Under the pieces are notes generated by a model. It was not told where the DNA came from, searched no databases, and saw nothing but the letters and a program-made list of their open reading frames with translations. A stretch of 64,000 nucleotides of DNA, from positions 124,001 to 188,000 of the forward strand of contig NZ_CP051198.1 of the NCBI RefSeq assembly GCF_024181225.1, written 5' to 3'. Shown piece after piece: positions 33,095-42,741 of this stretch (position 1 is the first letter of the stretch; every line of letters starts with the position of its first letter). This DNA is from Treponema sp. OMZ 787. GTDB taxonomy: Bacteria > Spirochaetota > Spirochaetia > Treponematales > Treponemataceae. The translations under genes and the position numbers were made by a program.

Positions 33095-34717
33095 TTATTC
33101 TAAGCTTTCCGTTTTCCATTCGCCGATAGTTCTTTCTTCTTCATCAAAGCTGGAACCTATCAGGATTATCTTTTTGCCCTCTGCCTTAAATTGACCGGCA
33201 TAGCCCTTTTCTTTTATCTGTGCGATTGCATCTTCAGGGCTTCCTGCACTCATCAGCTTAAACTCAAAGATGTAGATTGAATCTTTAGTATGCACTATAC
33301 AATCAGCCCTGCCCTTTGCACAGTGTATCTCGGTTTGAACAAATTGACCCATAAGCTTAAAGATTAAGTAGACAGCCGTCTGGTAGTTTTGCTCCCTTAA
33401 CTTAAACCTATCCTTCGGAAGATTATCGTAGGGTACTCCCGCTATTATTGCCTGCATCCTCTCCATAAACCCGTCTACATTCCCTGCCCGAATATCCTTT
33501 GTAAATTCCCACACGGATGAAGCCGTTTCATAAGGCCTAAGTGAAGAATAGGCAGGCACAAGGTTTTCTAAAAAGCCGTAACGCACCTCATCATTAGGGA
33601 AGCCCAAGCGGTAGATATTTGCTTCTTCTAAATATTCCTTTATCGTTAAATATCCCGATTGAAAAAGTATCGGTAAAGGGTCTTTCGCATCGGCACGATA
33701 TAGATCGATTCCCGCTTCGTTTATTTCGACTCCTCCGTCCAACTCGGGCACATTGTAATAAGCGTCTTTTAAATAGTTTACCAAAAAGGTCGGAGTTCCG
33801 GTCGCAAACCAGTAGTTTTTTAATTCGCCTGAGTTAAGCGTATTTAATATGCTGAAAGGGTTATAAACCGATTCACCGGATACACTGAACTTATAGCCGT
33901 CATAACGCTTTTTTAATTCTTCAAGCATTTTGTCATAAGAGTTTTTACTGTTATTTGCTAATCTCTCTATTTCGGGCTTAAATGTGTTTTCTATTTCGTT
34001 TTGAGTCAGTCCGCATATTTCGGCATAGTTATTCAGCATACTTATATCTTGTAAGTTATTTAAATCACTAAAAATACTAACCTTACTAAACTTTGTTACG
34101 CCTGTTAAAAAAGCAAAACGGATGTATTGGTCACAGGTTTTTATTACCGAATAAAAAGCCTTGAGGGTGTTTCGGTATTCTTCGTTTAATGCCTCGTTTA
34201 AACCCATAGTTTGTAAAAGAGGCTTATCGTATTCATCCACAAGGATTACAACTTGCCGGCCGGTTTTTTCGTACAAGGCTGAAATTATAGCTTTAAATCT
34301 ATCCTCAATACTTCCAGATGTTTTTGTAAGTGAATAAATTTTTTCCCAGTCATCTAAGTGCAAATTTATAATAGTTAAAAGAGCTTCTTGATCCTTATAA
34401 TATTTGGTATTAAAATCCAAATAGAGAACAGGATATTCTACCCAAGCGGCAGATTTTTCGATTTCGGCCCGTTTTTCTTCTGCCTTTTCGATGTATAAGC
34501 CGGTAAATAATTCTTTTTGGCCTAAAAAGTAGGCTTTGAGAGTCGACAAAAAAAGGCTTTTGCCGAAACGCCGAGGGCGGCTTAAAAAATAGACTCGGTT
34601 GGAGTGAGCGAGTTTAAACAAAAAAGGCGTTTTATCGACATAGAGAAATTTATCGTTACGCATTACCTCAAAGCTCTGTACACCTATCGGTATTTTTCGT
34701 GAAAAATCAAAGTCCAT
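33095..34717 (-). CDS. DUF1703-family AAA-ATPase-like protein with PD-(D/E)XK nuclease domain, 540 aa
   Basis: The N-terminus KIPIGVQSFEVMRNDKFLYVDKT is the hallmark of this family, followed by a P-loop-like YFLSRPRRFGKSLFLSTL and a Walker-B-like VVILVDEYDKPLL. The C-terminal part has DCIVHTKDSIYIFEFKLM, a PD-(D/E)XK-type nuclease core. These proteins occur in many copies in anaerobe genomes; a role in defence or mobile DNA is suspected but not shown. A 25-residue remnant of the same family lies at 57194-57271. The gene is complete here and ends in the terminator shared with nfnB. Confidence 0.8.
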   Translation of the reverse strand: MDFDFSRKIPIGVQSFEVMRNDKFLYVDKTPFLFKLAHSNRVYFLSRPRRFGKSLFLSTLKAYFLGQKELFTGLYIEKAEEKRAEIEKSAAWVEYPVLYLDFNTKYYKDQEALLTIINLHLDDWEKIYSLTKTSGSIEDRFKAIISALYEKTGRQVVILVDEYDKPLLQTMGLNEALNEEYRNTLKAFYSVIKTCDQYIRFAFLTGVTKFSKVSIFSDLNNLQDISMLNNYAEICGLTQNEIENTFKPEIERLANNSKNSYDKMLEELKKRYDGYKFSVSGESVYNPFSILNTLNSGELKNYWFATGTPTFLVNYLKDAYYNVPELDGGVEINEAGIDLYRADAKDPLPILFQSGYLTIKEYLEEANIYRLGFPNDEVRYGFLENLVPAYSSLRPYETASSVWEFTKDIRAGNVDGFMERMQAIIAGVPYDNLPKDRFKLREQNYQTAVYLIFKLMGQFVQTEIHCAKGRADCIVHTKDSIYIFEFKLMSAGSPEDAIAQIKEKGYAGQFKAEGKKIILIGSSFDEEERTIGEWKTESLE

Positions 34718-34784
34718 TTTAAGCCCCCCTTAATAGGATTATAGCACAAAACCGAGGGAATGTGCAATATTTAAGAGGTAGGAC

Positions 34785-34812
34785 ACAAAAAAAACCCGCC
34801 TTACGGCGGGTT
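34785..34812 (-). terminator. msp terminator
   Basis: On the minus strand AACCCGCC-GTAA-GGCGGGTT is followed by a run of eight T. It lies 23 bases after the msp stop. Confidence 0.88.
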
Positions 34813-34834
34813 CTAAAATTATACTAAGTATAGA

Positions 34835-36526
34835 TTAGTAATTAACTTTAACACCAAGTACTAAAGTTCCGTTGTGTGCATCAACAGCAGGAGCTGAAAG
34901 CATTCCTTCACCTTCATATTGGTTCCAAGCAAGCTTACCATGCATCCAAGAAGCTTCAACTTCAACCTTTTCTACAGGAGAGAATACTGCACCAACCTTG
35001 TAGGCAACGCCGAAGAACTTATCTGTGTTTGTTGTATCTTTATGAGTCTTATTGCTTTCTGCCCAGAAGTTAGCATAGGGCTTTACCCACATTGCGTCTG
35101 TGATATTATACTTGTAGTTTACCCAAGCACTTAGACCCATAGGTAGAGTAGACTTATTATCTTTCTTAACTTCACTTAAGATATGGTTAAGTCTGAAATC
35201 AACACCGAAAGCCAAACCGTTAACTAAATTTGTATCGCCTGAAGCAGCGGATTTGAAAGCAAGCATCATTGCCATATCACCGATAGCTTTTCCACCCTTG
35301 TCTTTTCCGGCATAGGCTGACAAGTCGTTACCAAAGTATGCACCAAAAGCTACCCACTTGTAAGCAGCATCAAAGCGAAGATCAAAAGCAACCTTTGAAT
35401 CTTTTCCTACATTCATTAAGGTATCCATAGCTAATTTTACATCAAGACCCTCAACAGCCTTTGAACCAAGTTTAAATCCTGTACCGAGATACATGGCATC
35501 CTTTTTTGAGCCGGCAGCAACATCTTTAGCAACACCAGCATTTACAAAGTCTTCAACATCAGTGATAATTGCATTGATACCAAAATCTAGTGTAACCCAT
35601 TTGTCATAGCCTAAGCTTAAGTCAAAACCAATAGCATATTTATTAGCTACAGGATCTTTCTTATCTTTTTTGCCATCATAAGAAACTGCTTCTTCAAAGA
35701 AAATCAGCTTAGATTCAGCCTCAGTAATTTTATGACCAACAGCCCATGTTGGATAATGGTTAGCAAGAGTATCAGCAGCTCCATCAAATACTAACACAAC
35801 ATTACCATCAACCCCTGTTTCTTTTGACTTATAAACTTTCTTAGCAAGATCTTCAGCTTTAAGCTCATAATCTTTTTCAAAAGTTACCTTTTTATAGATC
35901 TTTTTACCGGGTACAGCTTCTTCACCCTTTGTATTCCATGCACCATTCGAACCTAATTTTAAACCAGCATCCAATGAAAGACCTGTTCCAGCCAAATTAT
36001 CACTCTTATATCCAAGTTTTGTACCAAAACCAGTGATATCACCAGATGTCTCAGGACCCCAAGCTGTACCATCATCTCTGATAGGTGACCAAATTTGTGC
36101 AAAGTTTGTAGAAAAGTCAGGTCTACCAAAAACATTAATATATCCGCCAAAGAAATGTACAGAAGCAGACATACCGCTTAATGTTTTTCTCCATAGATCA
36201 ATCTGAGCATCTGAATCCCATGCATCGAAGGGAGAAGCACTATTTGACAATCTTTTCTTGAATCTATAGGCCAAGTTCAAACCAAGATCAAAGTTCATAT
36301 GAACACTACCTTCATTCTTGGAATTTAAAGTACCCATATATAGAGGTACTACGACTTTTGCATCAAAGACATTTTCAAAACCATGTTGAGCTTTTGCGTC
36401 CTTTCCTGCACCAAGATCAATACCCCAGTTTACTGCAGCACTGGCTTCTACTGATGGTGTAAGCTGGGCAAATGCAACTCCGCCCACAAGAGCCAGAATC
36501 ATCAAAATTGACAGAATTTTTTTCAT
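34835..36526 (-). CDS. msp: major outer sheath protein Msp
   Basis: Start ATG 36526 follows AAGGAGG. Residues 1-20 (MKKILSILMILALVGGVAFA) and the mature QLTPSVEASAAVNWGID are the Msp signature. The 563 residues are rich in alternating beta-strand patterns with conserved LNSKNEGSVHMNFDLGLNL and end VLGVKVNY, an aromatic C-terminus suited to outer-membrane assembly. Msp is the abundant porin-like adhesin of oral treponemes, binding matrix proteins and forming pores. The central part (about 180-290, Lys/Glu-rich, GVDGNVVLVFDGAADTL) looks like a strain-variable segment. It has a consensus promoter and a strong terminator, in line with high expression as a single gene. Confidence 0.9.
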   Translation of the reverse strand: MKKILSILMILALVGGVAFAQLTPSVEASAAVNWGIDLGAGKDAKAQHGFENVFDAKVVVPLYMGTLNSKNEGSVHMNFDLGLNLAYRFKKRLSNSASPFDAWDSDAQIDLWRKTLSGMSASVHFFGGYINVFGRPDFSTNFAQIWSPIRDDGTAWGPETSGDITGFGTKLGYKSDNLAGTGLSLDAGLKLGSNGAWNTKGEEAVPGKKIYKKVTFEKDYELKAEDLAKKVYKSKETGVDGNVVLVFDGAADTLANHYPTWAVGHKITEAESKLIFFEEAVSYDGKKDKKDPVANKYAIGFDLSLGYDKWVTLDFGINAIITDVEDFVNAGVAKDVAAGSKKDAMYLGTGFKLGSKAVEGLDVKLAMDTLMNVGKDSKVAFDLRFDAAYKWVAFGAYFGNDLSAYAGKDKGGKAIGDMAMMLAFKSAASGDTNLVNGLAFGVDFRLNHILSEVKKDNKSTLPMGLSAWVNYKYNITDAMWVKPYANFWAESNKTHKDTTNTDKFFGVAYKVGAVFSPVEKVEVEASWMHGKLAWNQYEGEGMLSAPAVDAHNGTLVLGVKVNY

Positions 36527-36558
36527 AAAAAATTCCTCCTTGTTATTTGTTTGTGCTG

Positions 36559-36587
36559 ATTATAACATAGTCATTTATAGCTGTCAA
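36559..36587 (-). promoter_or_regulatory. consensus msp promoter
   Basis: On the minus strand TTGACA (36582-36587), 17-base spacer, TATAAT (36559-36564): both boxes are perfect consensus. The 5' leader is short, about 25 bases, with AAGGAGG near its end. Confidence 0.88.
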
Positions 36588-36754
36588 GCAAAAAGCAAAA
36601 AAAGTTACACAAAAGACGCGGAATTCTTGTTTTTTTTGCGAATTTTTGCATATTTTTTTAGTTTTAAGGCTTATTTTAGCAACATTTTGTTTTTATAAAT
36701 TTTCGATCGCTTCTCCGCATAAAAAGAGCTTTTCTTGCCCTTTCCATTATTCTA

Positions 36755-36782
36755 TTGACAAAAAACATTTAGTATGTAAACT
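36755..36782 (+). promoter_or_regulatory. promoter immediately before the second cyclase
   Basis: TTGACA at 36755-36760, 16-base spacer, TAAACT at 36777-36782. Transcription would begin at about the ATG at 36790, and no ribosome-binding site is present, so the mRNA may be leaderless. Confidence 0.5.
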
Positions 36783-36789
36783 ATTATCT

Positions 36790-39180
36790 ATGATAAAGGC
36801 ATTAAATGACATTCTCAACCGGATAAAAAAGATTTATGTTCATCCTAAAACGGTAAAAATCGCTTCTCTTATAATTCTTACAGAGCTTATGATTTTACCT
36901 TTTAGTATGACAAAGATGGACTTATTTAATACATCTCAAAAGGCCGTAAGCCTTTATCCTATGACCGTATTATTTTCAGGCTTTGCACAAAGGGGTTTTA
37001 ACTTTTTTTATGCAAGCAGCCTTCTGTTGTTTTTACTGCCTATTTCATTCATCATCATATCCGTATCTCTTTTTCAAAAAAAAATCTCGTCAAAGGTTGT
37101 ATATTTTTCGGCCTTAATTCCTATAAGCCTTTATCTTGCTGCTTCCGTTTCAGGGATGAATTTATTTGCAAATACGGCAAGATGGTTCTACACTCTTAAC
37201 GGGTTTACATATTTTGCATTTTTTACAGCCCTTGTTTTTCATGCTTTTTTGATTGCTCACGGAATAATTTCGATAAAAAGGCAAAACGGTTCATACATGG
37301 AATATAAGCGCCTTTTAAAAGAAGAGGAAGAAAAAGAAGAAGCTTTAAGGAAAAGAGCCGCAGACAGGATAAAAAAACAAAAAGAAAAGTCCTTAAAAAA
37401 CACTCCTGAATCCATACGGGAAGAAAATTTTTCGGTAGAAAAATTATTAAAAAACTCGATAAACAGCTTTAAAAACAGGAAAAAACGCTCTCACATAAAA
37501 ATAAAAATTACAATAGTTATTCTTTTTACTATATTAGTGATTCTTTCAACATTTATTTACACCGATTTAAGAAACTATAATATAATGCTCACCCAAAATG
37601 TCAACACTACAGGAAAAAATCAGGCTGAGCAGGTTGCGGCCATATACAGCTTTTCGGACGGCCTTCATGCTAAAATCAGTGCCTTTTTGGAAGGCATAAA
37701 AAAGACAAACCTTTCTTCACCCTTTCCTTTCCAAAGGGTCGATATTATAACCACAAGCAATAAGACTCCCGTTTTTCTTGAAGAGATAGACAGTTCTACC
37801 GTGCTGCCGTCCTTCGATGTTTTTTCATACACTACTGAAGCGGGAAATGTGCGTTCGATACCCGATGAAGAAAAACACATCACACCTGAAGATGCGGCCC
37901 ATTATATCACGCATTTTAAAAATGAAAATACGGTGAGCACTCCGATTTATAAGGCAGAAAAAGGAACCTGCATTTATATCTATCCTATAACATTTACACG
38001 CAAGGAAGGTCAAAGGCTTTTAGGGTTTTCCGTTGTTACATATCTTAAAGAAATTTTAGACCGCCCATACTTTCAAGCAAAGGTTTTTGTATTTTCAATT
38101 TCGACCGTGTTTTTTTATGCTTCAATAATAATCGTTCTTTTTTTGGCGGACTTTATCGCAAATCCAGTTATATTCTTATGCGGCAATATTCGAAAAACTG
38201 CAAATATTTTAAGCGGAATGATTTCGAGCAGTGCCGCCGTCGAAGCTGAGCGTCTTATTTTTGAAGAAAATATTAAAACCCATGACGAAATAAAAACCCT
38301 TTCAATCGAGCTGAAAAACATTATCTCGCTTATACGCGGTATTTTACCATATGTTTCTTTTCATACAATTCAAAATGCCGAAAAAAATCTTTCGAGTAAA
38401 AGTACCACAAGGGAGCTTTGTTTTTTGTTTACGGATATACGCGGCTTTACAACCATGTGCGAAAATATGCAGCCGCGGGAAGTCATCAATATTTTAAACC
38501 GCTATCTCGATATTGAAACAAAGATAATCTTTGAAAATGGCGGAGATGTCGATAAATATGTAGGCGATGAAATCATGGCCTTTTTCTCAGGGCCTAAAAA
38601 AGAAATAAATGCCTGTAAGGCTGCTATGGAAATTCGCAAGGCAATGAGGCGGGAACAAAAGGCTGCCGCAAAAGAAGGCTCTGCAACAATTTCTATAGGC
38701 ATAGGAATAAATTCGGGCCCCGTAGTATTCGGTCCGGTCGGATCTAAAACAAGAAAAGATTTTACATCGATAGGCGATACGGTAAACCTTGCAGCCCGTC
38801 TTGAAGGAGCAAACAAAGAGTACGGCTCAAAGTCAATTATTTCCGAAGCCGTATACGAAAACCTTGATGACAGCTTTATATGCCGAGAACTTGATCTTGT
38901 TACAGTAAAAGGAAAAACCGAGCCTGTAAGAATTTTTGAAATTTTACAGCCGACAGAAAAGCAGCCTATCGAGGCCGTCAACGAAATAAAAAAACTATTT
39001 GAAACAGGCCTCTTCCATTACCGAAAAAGAAAATGGAAGCAAGCCGAAAAAGCTTTTTCAGAATGTGTAGAAAAACACAATGATGCCCCCTCAAAGGTAT
39101 TCTTAAAAAGGATTGCTCATTATCAAGAGTTTCCGCCTAAGAACGGATGGAAGGGTGTTTTTATAATGAATGTAAAATAA
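36790..39180 (+). CDS. membrane class III adenylate/guanylate cyclase, 796 aa
   Basis: The chosen start is ATG 36790 (MIKALNDILNRIKK); an in-frame ATG at 36646 would place the -35 box inside the gene. Four membrane helices (about 20-180) are followed by a Lys/Glu coiled coil, a fifth helix (ITIVILFTILVILSTFIYTDL), an extracytoplasmic domain of about 190 residues, a sixth helix and a catalytic domain: CFLFTDIRGFTTMCENM, GGDVDKYVGDEIMAFF with both metal Asp residues and the ATP-type Lys, and FTSIGDTVNLAARLEGA. The tail is TPR-like. The topology differs from the CHASE2 cyclase at 27129, so it probably senses another signal. Confidence 0.88.
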   Translation: MIKALNDILNRIKKIYVHPKTVKIASLIILTELMILPFSMTKMDLFNTSQKAVSLYPMTVLFSGFAQRGFNFFYASSLLLFLLPISFIIISVSLFQKKISSKVVYFSALIPISLYLAASVSGMNLFANTARWFYTLNGFTYFAFFTALVFHAFLIAHGIISIKRQNGSYMEYKRLLKEEEEKEEALRKRAADRIKKQKEKSLKNTPESIREENFSVEKLLKNSINSFKNRKKRSHIKIKITIVILFTILVILSTFIYTDLRNYNIMLTQNVNTTGKNQAEQVAAIYSFSDGLHAKISAFLEGIKKTNLSSPFPFQRVDIITTSNKTPVFLEEIDSSTVLPSFDVFSYTTEAGNVRSIPDEEKHITPEDAAHYITHFKNENTVSTPIYKAEKGTCIYIYPITFTRKEGQRLLGFSVVTYLKEILDRPYFQAKVFVFSISTVFFYASIIIVLFLADFIANPVIFLCGNIRKTANILSGMISSSAAVEAERLIFEENIKTHDEIKTLSIELKNIISLIRGILPYVSFHTIQNAEKNLSSKSTTRELCFLFTDIRGFTTMCENMQPREVINILNRYLDIETKIIFENGGDVDKYVGDEIMAFFSGPKKEINACKAAMEIRKAMRREQKAAAKEGSATISIGIGINSGPVVFGPVGSKTRKDFTSIGDTVNLAARLEGANKEYGSKSIISEAVYENLDDSFICRELDLVTVKGKTEPVRIFEILQPTEKQPIEAVNEIKKLFETGLFHYRKRKWKQAEKAFSECVEKHNDAPSKVFLKRIAHYQEFPPKNGWKGVFIMNVK

Positions 39181-39208
39181 AACGGCTGTTAAGCCGAAAG
39201 GAGTTTTT

Positions 39209-40132
39209 ATGGAATTTAAACAACTTGAAGTATTTAGTAAACTTGTAGAAAATTTAAGCTTTTCCACTACTGCAGCGGAATTGAATATATCGCAGCCTAC
39301 TGTCAGCCTTACATTAAAGCAGCTTGAAGAGGAGCTTGATACGCCTCTCTTTTTGCGTTCTACACGCGAGCTAAAACTTACCGAGGCGGGAAGCAAGCTC
39401 TACGGCGAAGCAAAAAATATTTTAGCTGAAAGAGATAAGATAATAGAAAAATTTATACATCCCGAAAGAAAGGTTATAACTATAGGAGCTTCCACAATTC
39501 CTGCCGGTTATCTTCTTCCTGCGATAGTGAGGGAGTTCAAAAAAAAGCATCCCGACATTTATATCAAGGTCGAGGAAAAAAACAGCCTCGAAACAATAAA
39601 AAAGGTTTCGCTGAATACTGTCGATATAGGCATTGTCGGAATGAAGGTAGAAGATGAAAATTGCGAATTTCTTCCTATATATAAAGACGAATTTGTTTTT
39701 ATAAGTGCAAACAATGCTTATTATCAAAAGCTCAAAAAATCGAATCCCGATTTAAAACGAATTGCTGAAGAACCCTTTATTATCAGGGAAGCCGGCTCGG
39801 CCGTCAAACAAAATATGGAACTGATTTTAAAATCGCAAAAGATAGATTTAAATTCCATAAACATAAGCGCCTCGATAAATGACACAGAGGTAATCAAGCA
39901 ATTAACCGCTGAAGGCTTAGGTACTTCTTTTATATCAAAGATTGCTGTTGCCGATATGGTAAAAAATAAAAAACTGATAGCCTTTGAGCTTGGAGATATC
40001 CCTCACCAATACCGGAACATTTATCTGGTATGGAACAAAAAAATAAACTACGCAAGCCATATCAAAGACTTTTTAAACTGCACGGAATGCTTTAAGGTAA
40101 AAAAAGAGCTTAAAAATTTTGAAGATGATTAA
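39209..40132 (+). CDS. LysR-family transcriptional regulator, 307 aa
   Basis: It starts at ATG 39209 after AAAGGAG. The N-terminal winged helix is typical: FKQLEVFSKLVENLSFSTTAAELNISQPTVSLTLKQLEEELDTPLF. The effector-binding half has ITIGASTIPAGYLLPAIVREF and SLNTVDIGIVGMKVE. The regulated target is not obvious; genes usually controlled lie divergently, but here the neighbours (cyclase and gyrA) are co-directional. The ligand is unknown. Confidence 0.87.
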   Translation: MEFKQLEVFSKLVENLSFSTTAAELNISQPTVSLTLKQLEEELDTPLFLRSTRELKLTEAGSKLYGEAKNILAERDKIIEKFIHPERKVITIGASTIPAGYLLPAIVREFKKKHPDIYIKVEEKNSLETIKKVSLNTVDIGIVGMKVEDENCEFLPIYKDEFVFISANNAYYQKLKKSNPDLKRIAEEPFIIREAGSAVKQNMELILKSQKIDLNSINISASINDTEVIKQLTAEGLGTSFISKIAVADMVKNKKLIAFELGDIPHQYRNIYLVWNKKINYASHIKDFLNCTECFKVKKELKNFEDD

Positions 40133-40223
40133 GACTGCGGAAGGCATAGGAAATTCTTAATGTTCTTATCTAAGAATAGAATTTTATCTGAGCAGTAGGT
40201 TAAGCCCGGCATTTTCCCATTCC

Positions 40224-40252
40224 TTGACCAAGCCCTTTTTTTATGTTAAAAT
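40224..40252 (+). promoter_or_regulatory. gyrA promoter
   Basis: TTGACC at 40224-40229 and TAAAAT at 40247-40252 with 17 bases between. It lies 32 bases before the GTG start. Confidence 0.65.
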
Positions 40253-40284
40253 AGCACGAATTTATATATTTCGGAGTATAATGC

Positions 40285-42732
40285 GTGGAAGAGATACAAA
40301 CTAAGGAAGGCGGAGCGGTAATTCCGATTCCTATCGAAAATGAAGTAAAAAGAGCCTACATAGATTATTCAATGTCAGTTATAGTAAGCCGAGCCCTGCC
40401 CGATGTAAGGGACGGTCTAAAGCCCGTTCACAGGCGAATTCTCTATTCAATGGAAGAAAAGGGTTTACGCAGTTCAGGCCCCACCAGAAAATGTGCTAAA
40501 ATTGTAGGTGATGTATTAGGAAGTTACCACCCTCACGGCGATGCTTCGGTTTATGATGCCCTCGTCCGCCTCGGACAGGACTTCTCTCTACGCTATCCGG
40601 TTATTTATCCTCAAGGAAACTTCGGAACCATAGGAGGCGACCCACCCGCTGCTTACCGATATACGGAAGCCAAGATGGCCAAAATCGCCGAAACCATGGT
40701 CGAGGACATAAAAAAAGAAACCGTCGATTTTATTCCGAACTTTGACGATTCCACAAAGGAGCCGACCGTCCTTCCGGCAAAATTTCCCTTCTTGCTTGCA
40801 AACGGTTCAAGCGGGATTGCAGTCGGTATGGCAACCAACATGCCGCCCCATAACTTGCGAGAGATAGCCGATGCCGTTTCGGCCTACATAGACAATCCCG
40901 AAATCGAAATAGACGAGCTTTGTAAATACATGAAGGGGCCCGACTTTCCGACCGGCGGAGTCATCTATGGAAGAAAGGGCATAAAACAAGCCTTTAAAAC
41001 CGGCCGCGGAAAAATATTGGTACGCGGTAAATTTACAATTGAGGTCGATAAAAAGGGAAAAGAAACTATAGTCTTTACAGAAGTTCCCTATCAGGTAAAC
41101 ACAACCACCCTCGTATCCCGCATCGGGGAATTAGCCCGCGAAAAAGTTATAGACGGAATCGCAAACGTAAACGATGAAACTTCCGATAGAACAGGCTTGC
41201 GTATTGTTATAGAGTTAAAGAGGGGGGCAATTACAAAGGTAGTATTAAACCAGCTCTTTGCAAAGACAGCCCTTCAATCTTCCTTCGGAGTTATAAACCT
41301 AGCCCTTGTAAACGGAAGACCCGAAACCCTCAACCTAAAACTTCTTGTAAAATACTTTGTAGAGCACAGGGTCGATGTAGTTACCCGCAGAACAAAATTC
41401 GATTTACGCAAGGCGGAAGAAAGGGCTCATATCTTGGAAGCCCTTATCGTTGCCATCGACAACATAGATGAGGTTATCAAAATAATAAGGGCATCCCGCG
41501 ACACTCAAACGGCAAAAAACGGCTTGATGGAAAGATTCGGCTTTGATGATGTCCAAGCTCAGGCTATTGTCGATATGCAGTTAAAGCGTTTGACAAGCTT
41601 GGAAATTGAAGACCTCAGAAAAGAATTGCAGGAATTGCAGGTTTTAATCGCTCACTTAAAAGATCTTCTTGCTCATCCCGAAAAGATCTTAGCCTTAATA
41701 AAGGAAGAAACTACAGAGATAGCCGAAAAGTTCGGTGATGAGCGCAAAACCGATATTGTAGCCGATGAGGTTGAAGAGCTCAATATCGAAGACCTTATCA
41801 AAAAAGAAGAGATGGTTATTTTAATTTCCCACCTCGGATATATCAAGCGTATTCCGGCCACGGCCTATAAGAGTCAAAACAGGGGCGGCAAGGGTTCCAA
41901 TTCCGCAAACCTTGCAGAAGACGACTTTTTGGACCAGATTTTTACGGCCTCAACCCACGATTATATTATGTTTATCACAAATGCGGGAAAGGCCTACTGG
42001 TTAAAGGTGCATGAAATACAGGAAGCAAGCAGAACGAGCCGCGGCTCTCACATAAAATCCCTTCTTTCAGTTTCTTCCGATGAAGAAATTACGGCAGTCG
42101 TTTCTTTAAAAGAATTTGACGATAAGACTTATCTTTTGATGGCGACCGCAGGCGGTGTTGTAAAAAAAGTTACCACCGACAATTTTGCAAATGCAAAAAC
42201 CCGCGGAATCATTGCGATAAAACTGGATGAGGGCGATAAGCTTGTAAGTGCAATTCTTACAGGCGGCAAGGATGAGATTATGCTCATAACCCGCCGAGGT
42301 CAGGCCCTCCGCACAAGCGAAGAAGACATCCGCTCACAAGGCCGTTCTTCCCGCGGTGTTACCGGAATAAGGCTTTCTTCAGAGGATGAGCTTACGGGAG
42401 CACTCCGCGTAACGGAAAATCAAAAGATGCTTGTTATGACAGAAAACGGCTACGGCAAGCGCGTAGAGTTTTCGGAATTTTCCGCTCACGGAAGAGGAAC
42501 CGGCGGACAGCGTATCTACACCCTTTCCGAAAAAACAGGAGAGGTTGTCGGCCTTCTTACCGTCTTTGATGACGATGAGGTTGTCTGCATAACCGGACAG
42601 GGAAAAACTATCCGCATAAGCGTAGACTCTGTAGGTACCATGGGAAGAGCTGCACAGGGTGTAAAAATATTGGATATTGAAAGTCCCGATATGCTGATCG
42701 GGCTTGATGTTGTTGCCCGCGATGAAGAATAG
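40285..42732 (+). CDS. gyrA: DNA gyrase subunit A
   Basis: It starts at GTG 40285, eight bases after CGGAG. The 815-residue protein shows the GyrA core: IDYSMSVIVSRALPDVRDGLKPVHRRILYSM, YHPHGDASVYDALVRLGQDF, the catalytic Tyr126 in AAYRYTEAKM, and LQSSFGVINLALVNG. The C-terminal beta-pinwheel holds the GyrA box-like QGRSSRGVTGIRL. It makes negative supercoils with GyrB, which is not in the window. At the position of E. coli Ser83 there is Ala87, with Ser88 next to it and Asp91 at the position of Asp87. A small RCK gene follows ten bases later. Confidence 0.96.
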   Translation: MEEIQTKEGGAVIPIPIENEVKRAYIDYSMSVIVSRALPDVRDGLKPVHRRILYSMEEKGLRSSGPTRKCAKIVGDVLGSYHPHGDASVYDALVRLGQDFSLRYPVIYPQGNFGTIGGDPPAAYRYTEAKMAKIAETMVEDIKKETVDFIPNFDDSTKEPTVLPAKFPFLLANGSSGIAVGMATNMPPHNLREIADAVSAYIDNPEIEIDELCKYMKGPDFPTGGVIYGRKGIKQAFKTGRGKILVRGKFTIEVDKKGKETIVFTEVPYQVNTTTLVSRIGELAREKVIDGIANVNDETSDRTGLRIVIELKRGAITKVVLNQLFAKTALQSSFGVINLALVNGRPETLNLKLLVKYFVEHRVDVVTRRTKFDLRKAEERAHILEALIVAIDNIDEVIKIIRASRDTQTAKNGLMERFGFDDVQAQAIVDMQLKRLTSLEIEDLRKELQELQVLIAHLKDLLAHPEKILALIKEETTEIAEKFGDERKTDIVADEVEELNIEDLIKKEEMVILISHLGYIKRIPATAYKSQNRGGKGSNSANLAEDDFLDQIFTASTHDYIMFITNAGKAYWLKVHEIQEASRTSRGSHIKSLLSVSSDEEITAVVSLKEFDDKTYLLMATAGGVVKKVTTDNFANAKTRGIIAIKLDEGDKLVSAILTGGKDEIMLITRRGQALRTSEEDIRSQGRSSRGVTGIRLSSEDELTGALRVTENQKMLVMTENGYGKRVEFSEFSAHGRGTGGQRIYTLSEKTGEVVGLLTVFDDDEVVCITGQGKTIRISVDSVGTMGRAAQGVKILDIESPDMLIGLDVVARDEE

Positions 42733-42741
42733 GGGAAAATT

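Noticed and set aside
36646-36789. Longer start for the second cyclase
   Set aside because: It would place the TTGACA promoter inside the gene, adds a Phe-rich stretch unlike the rest, and has no ribosome-binding site.
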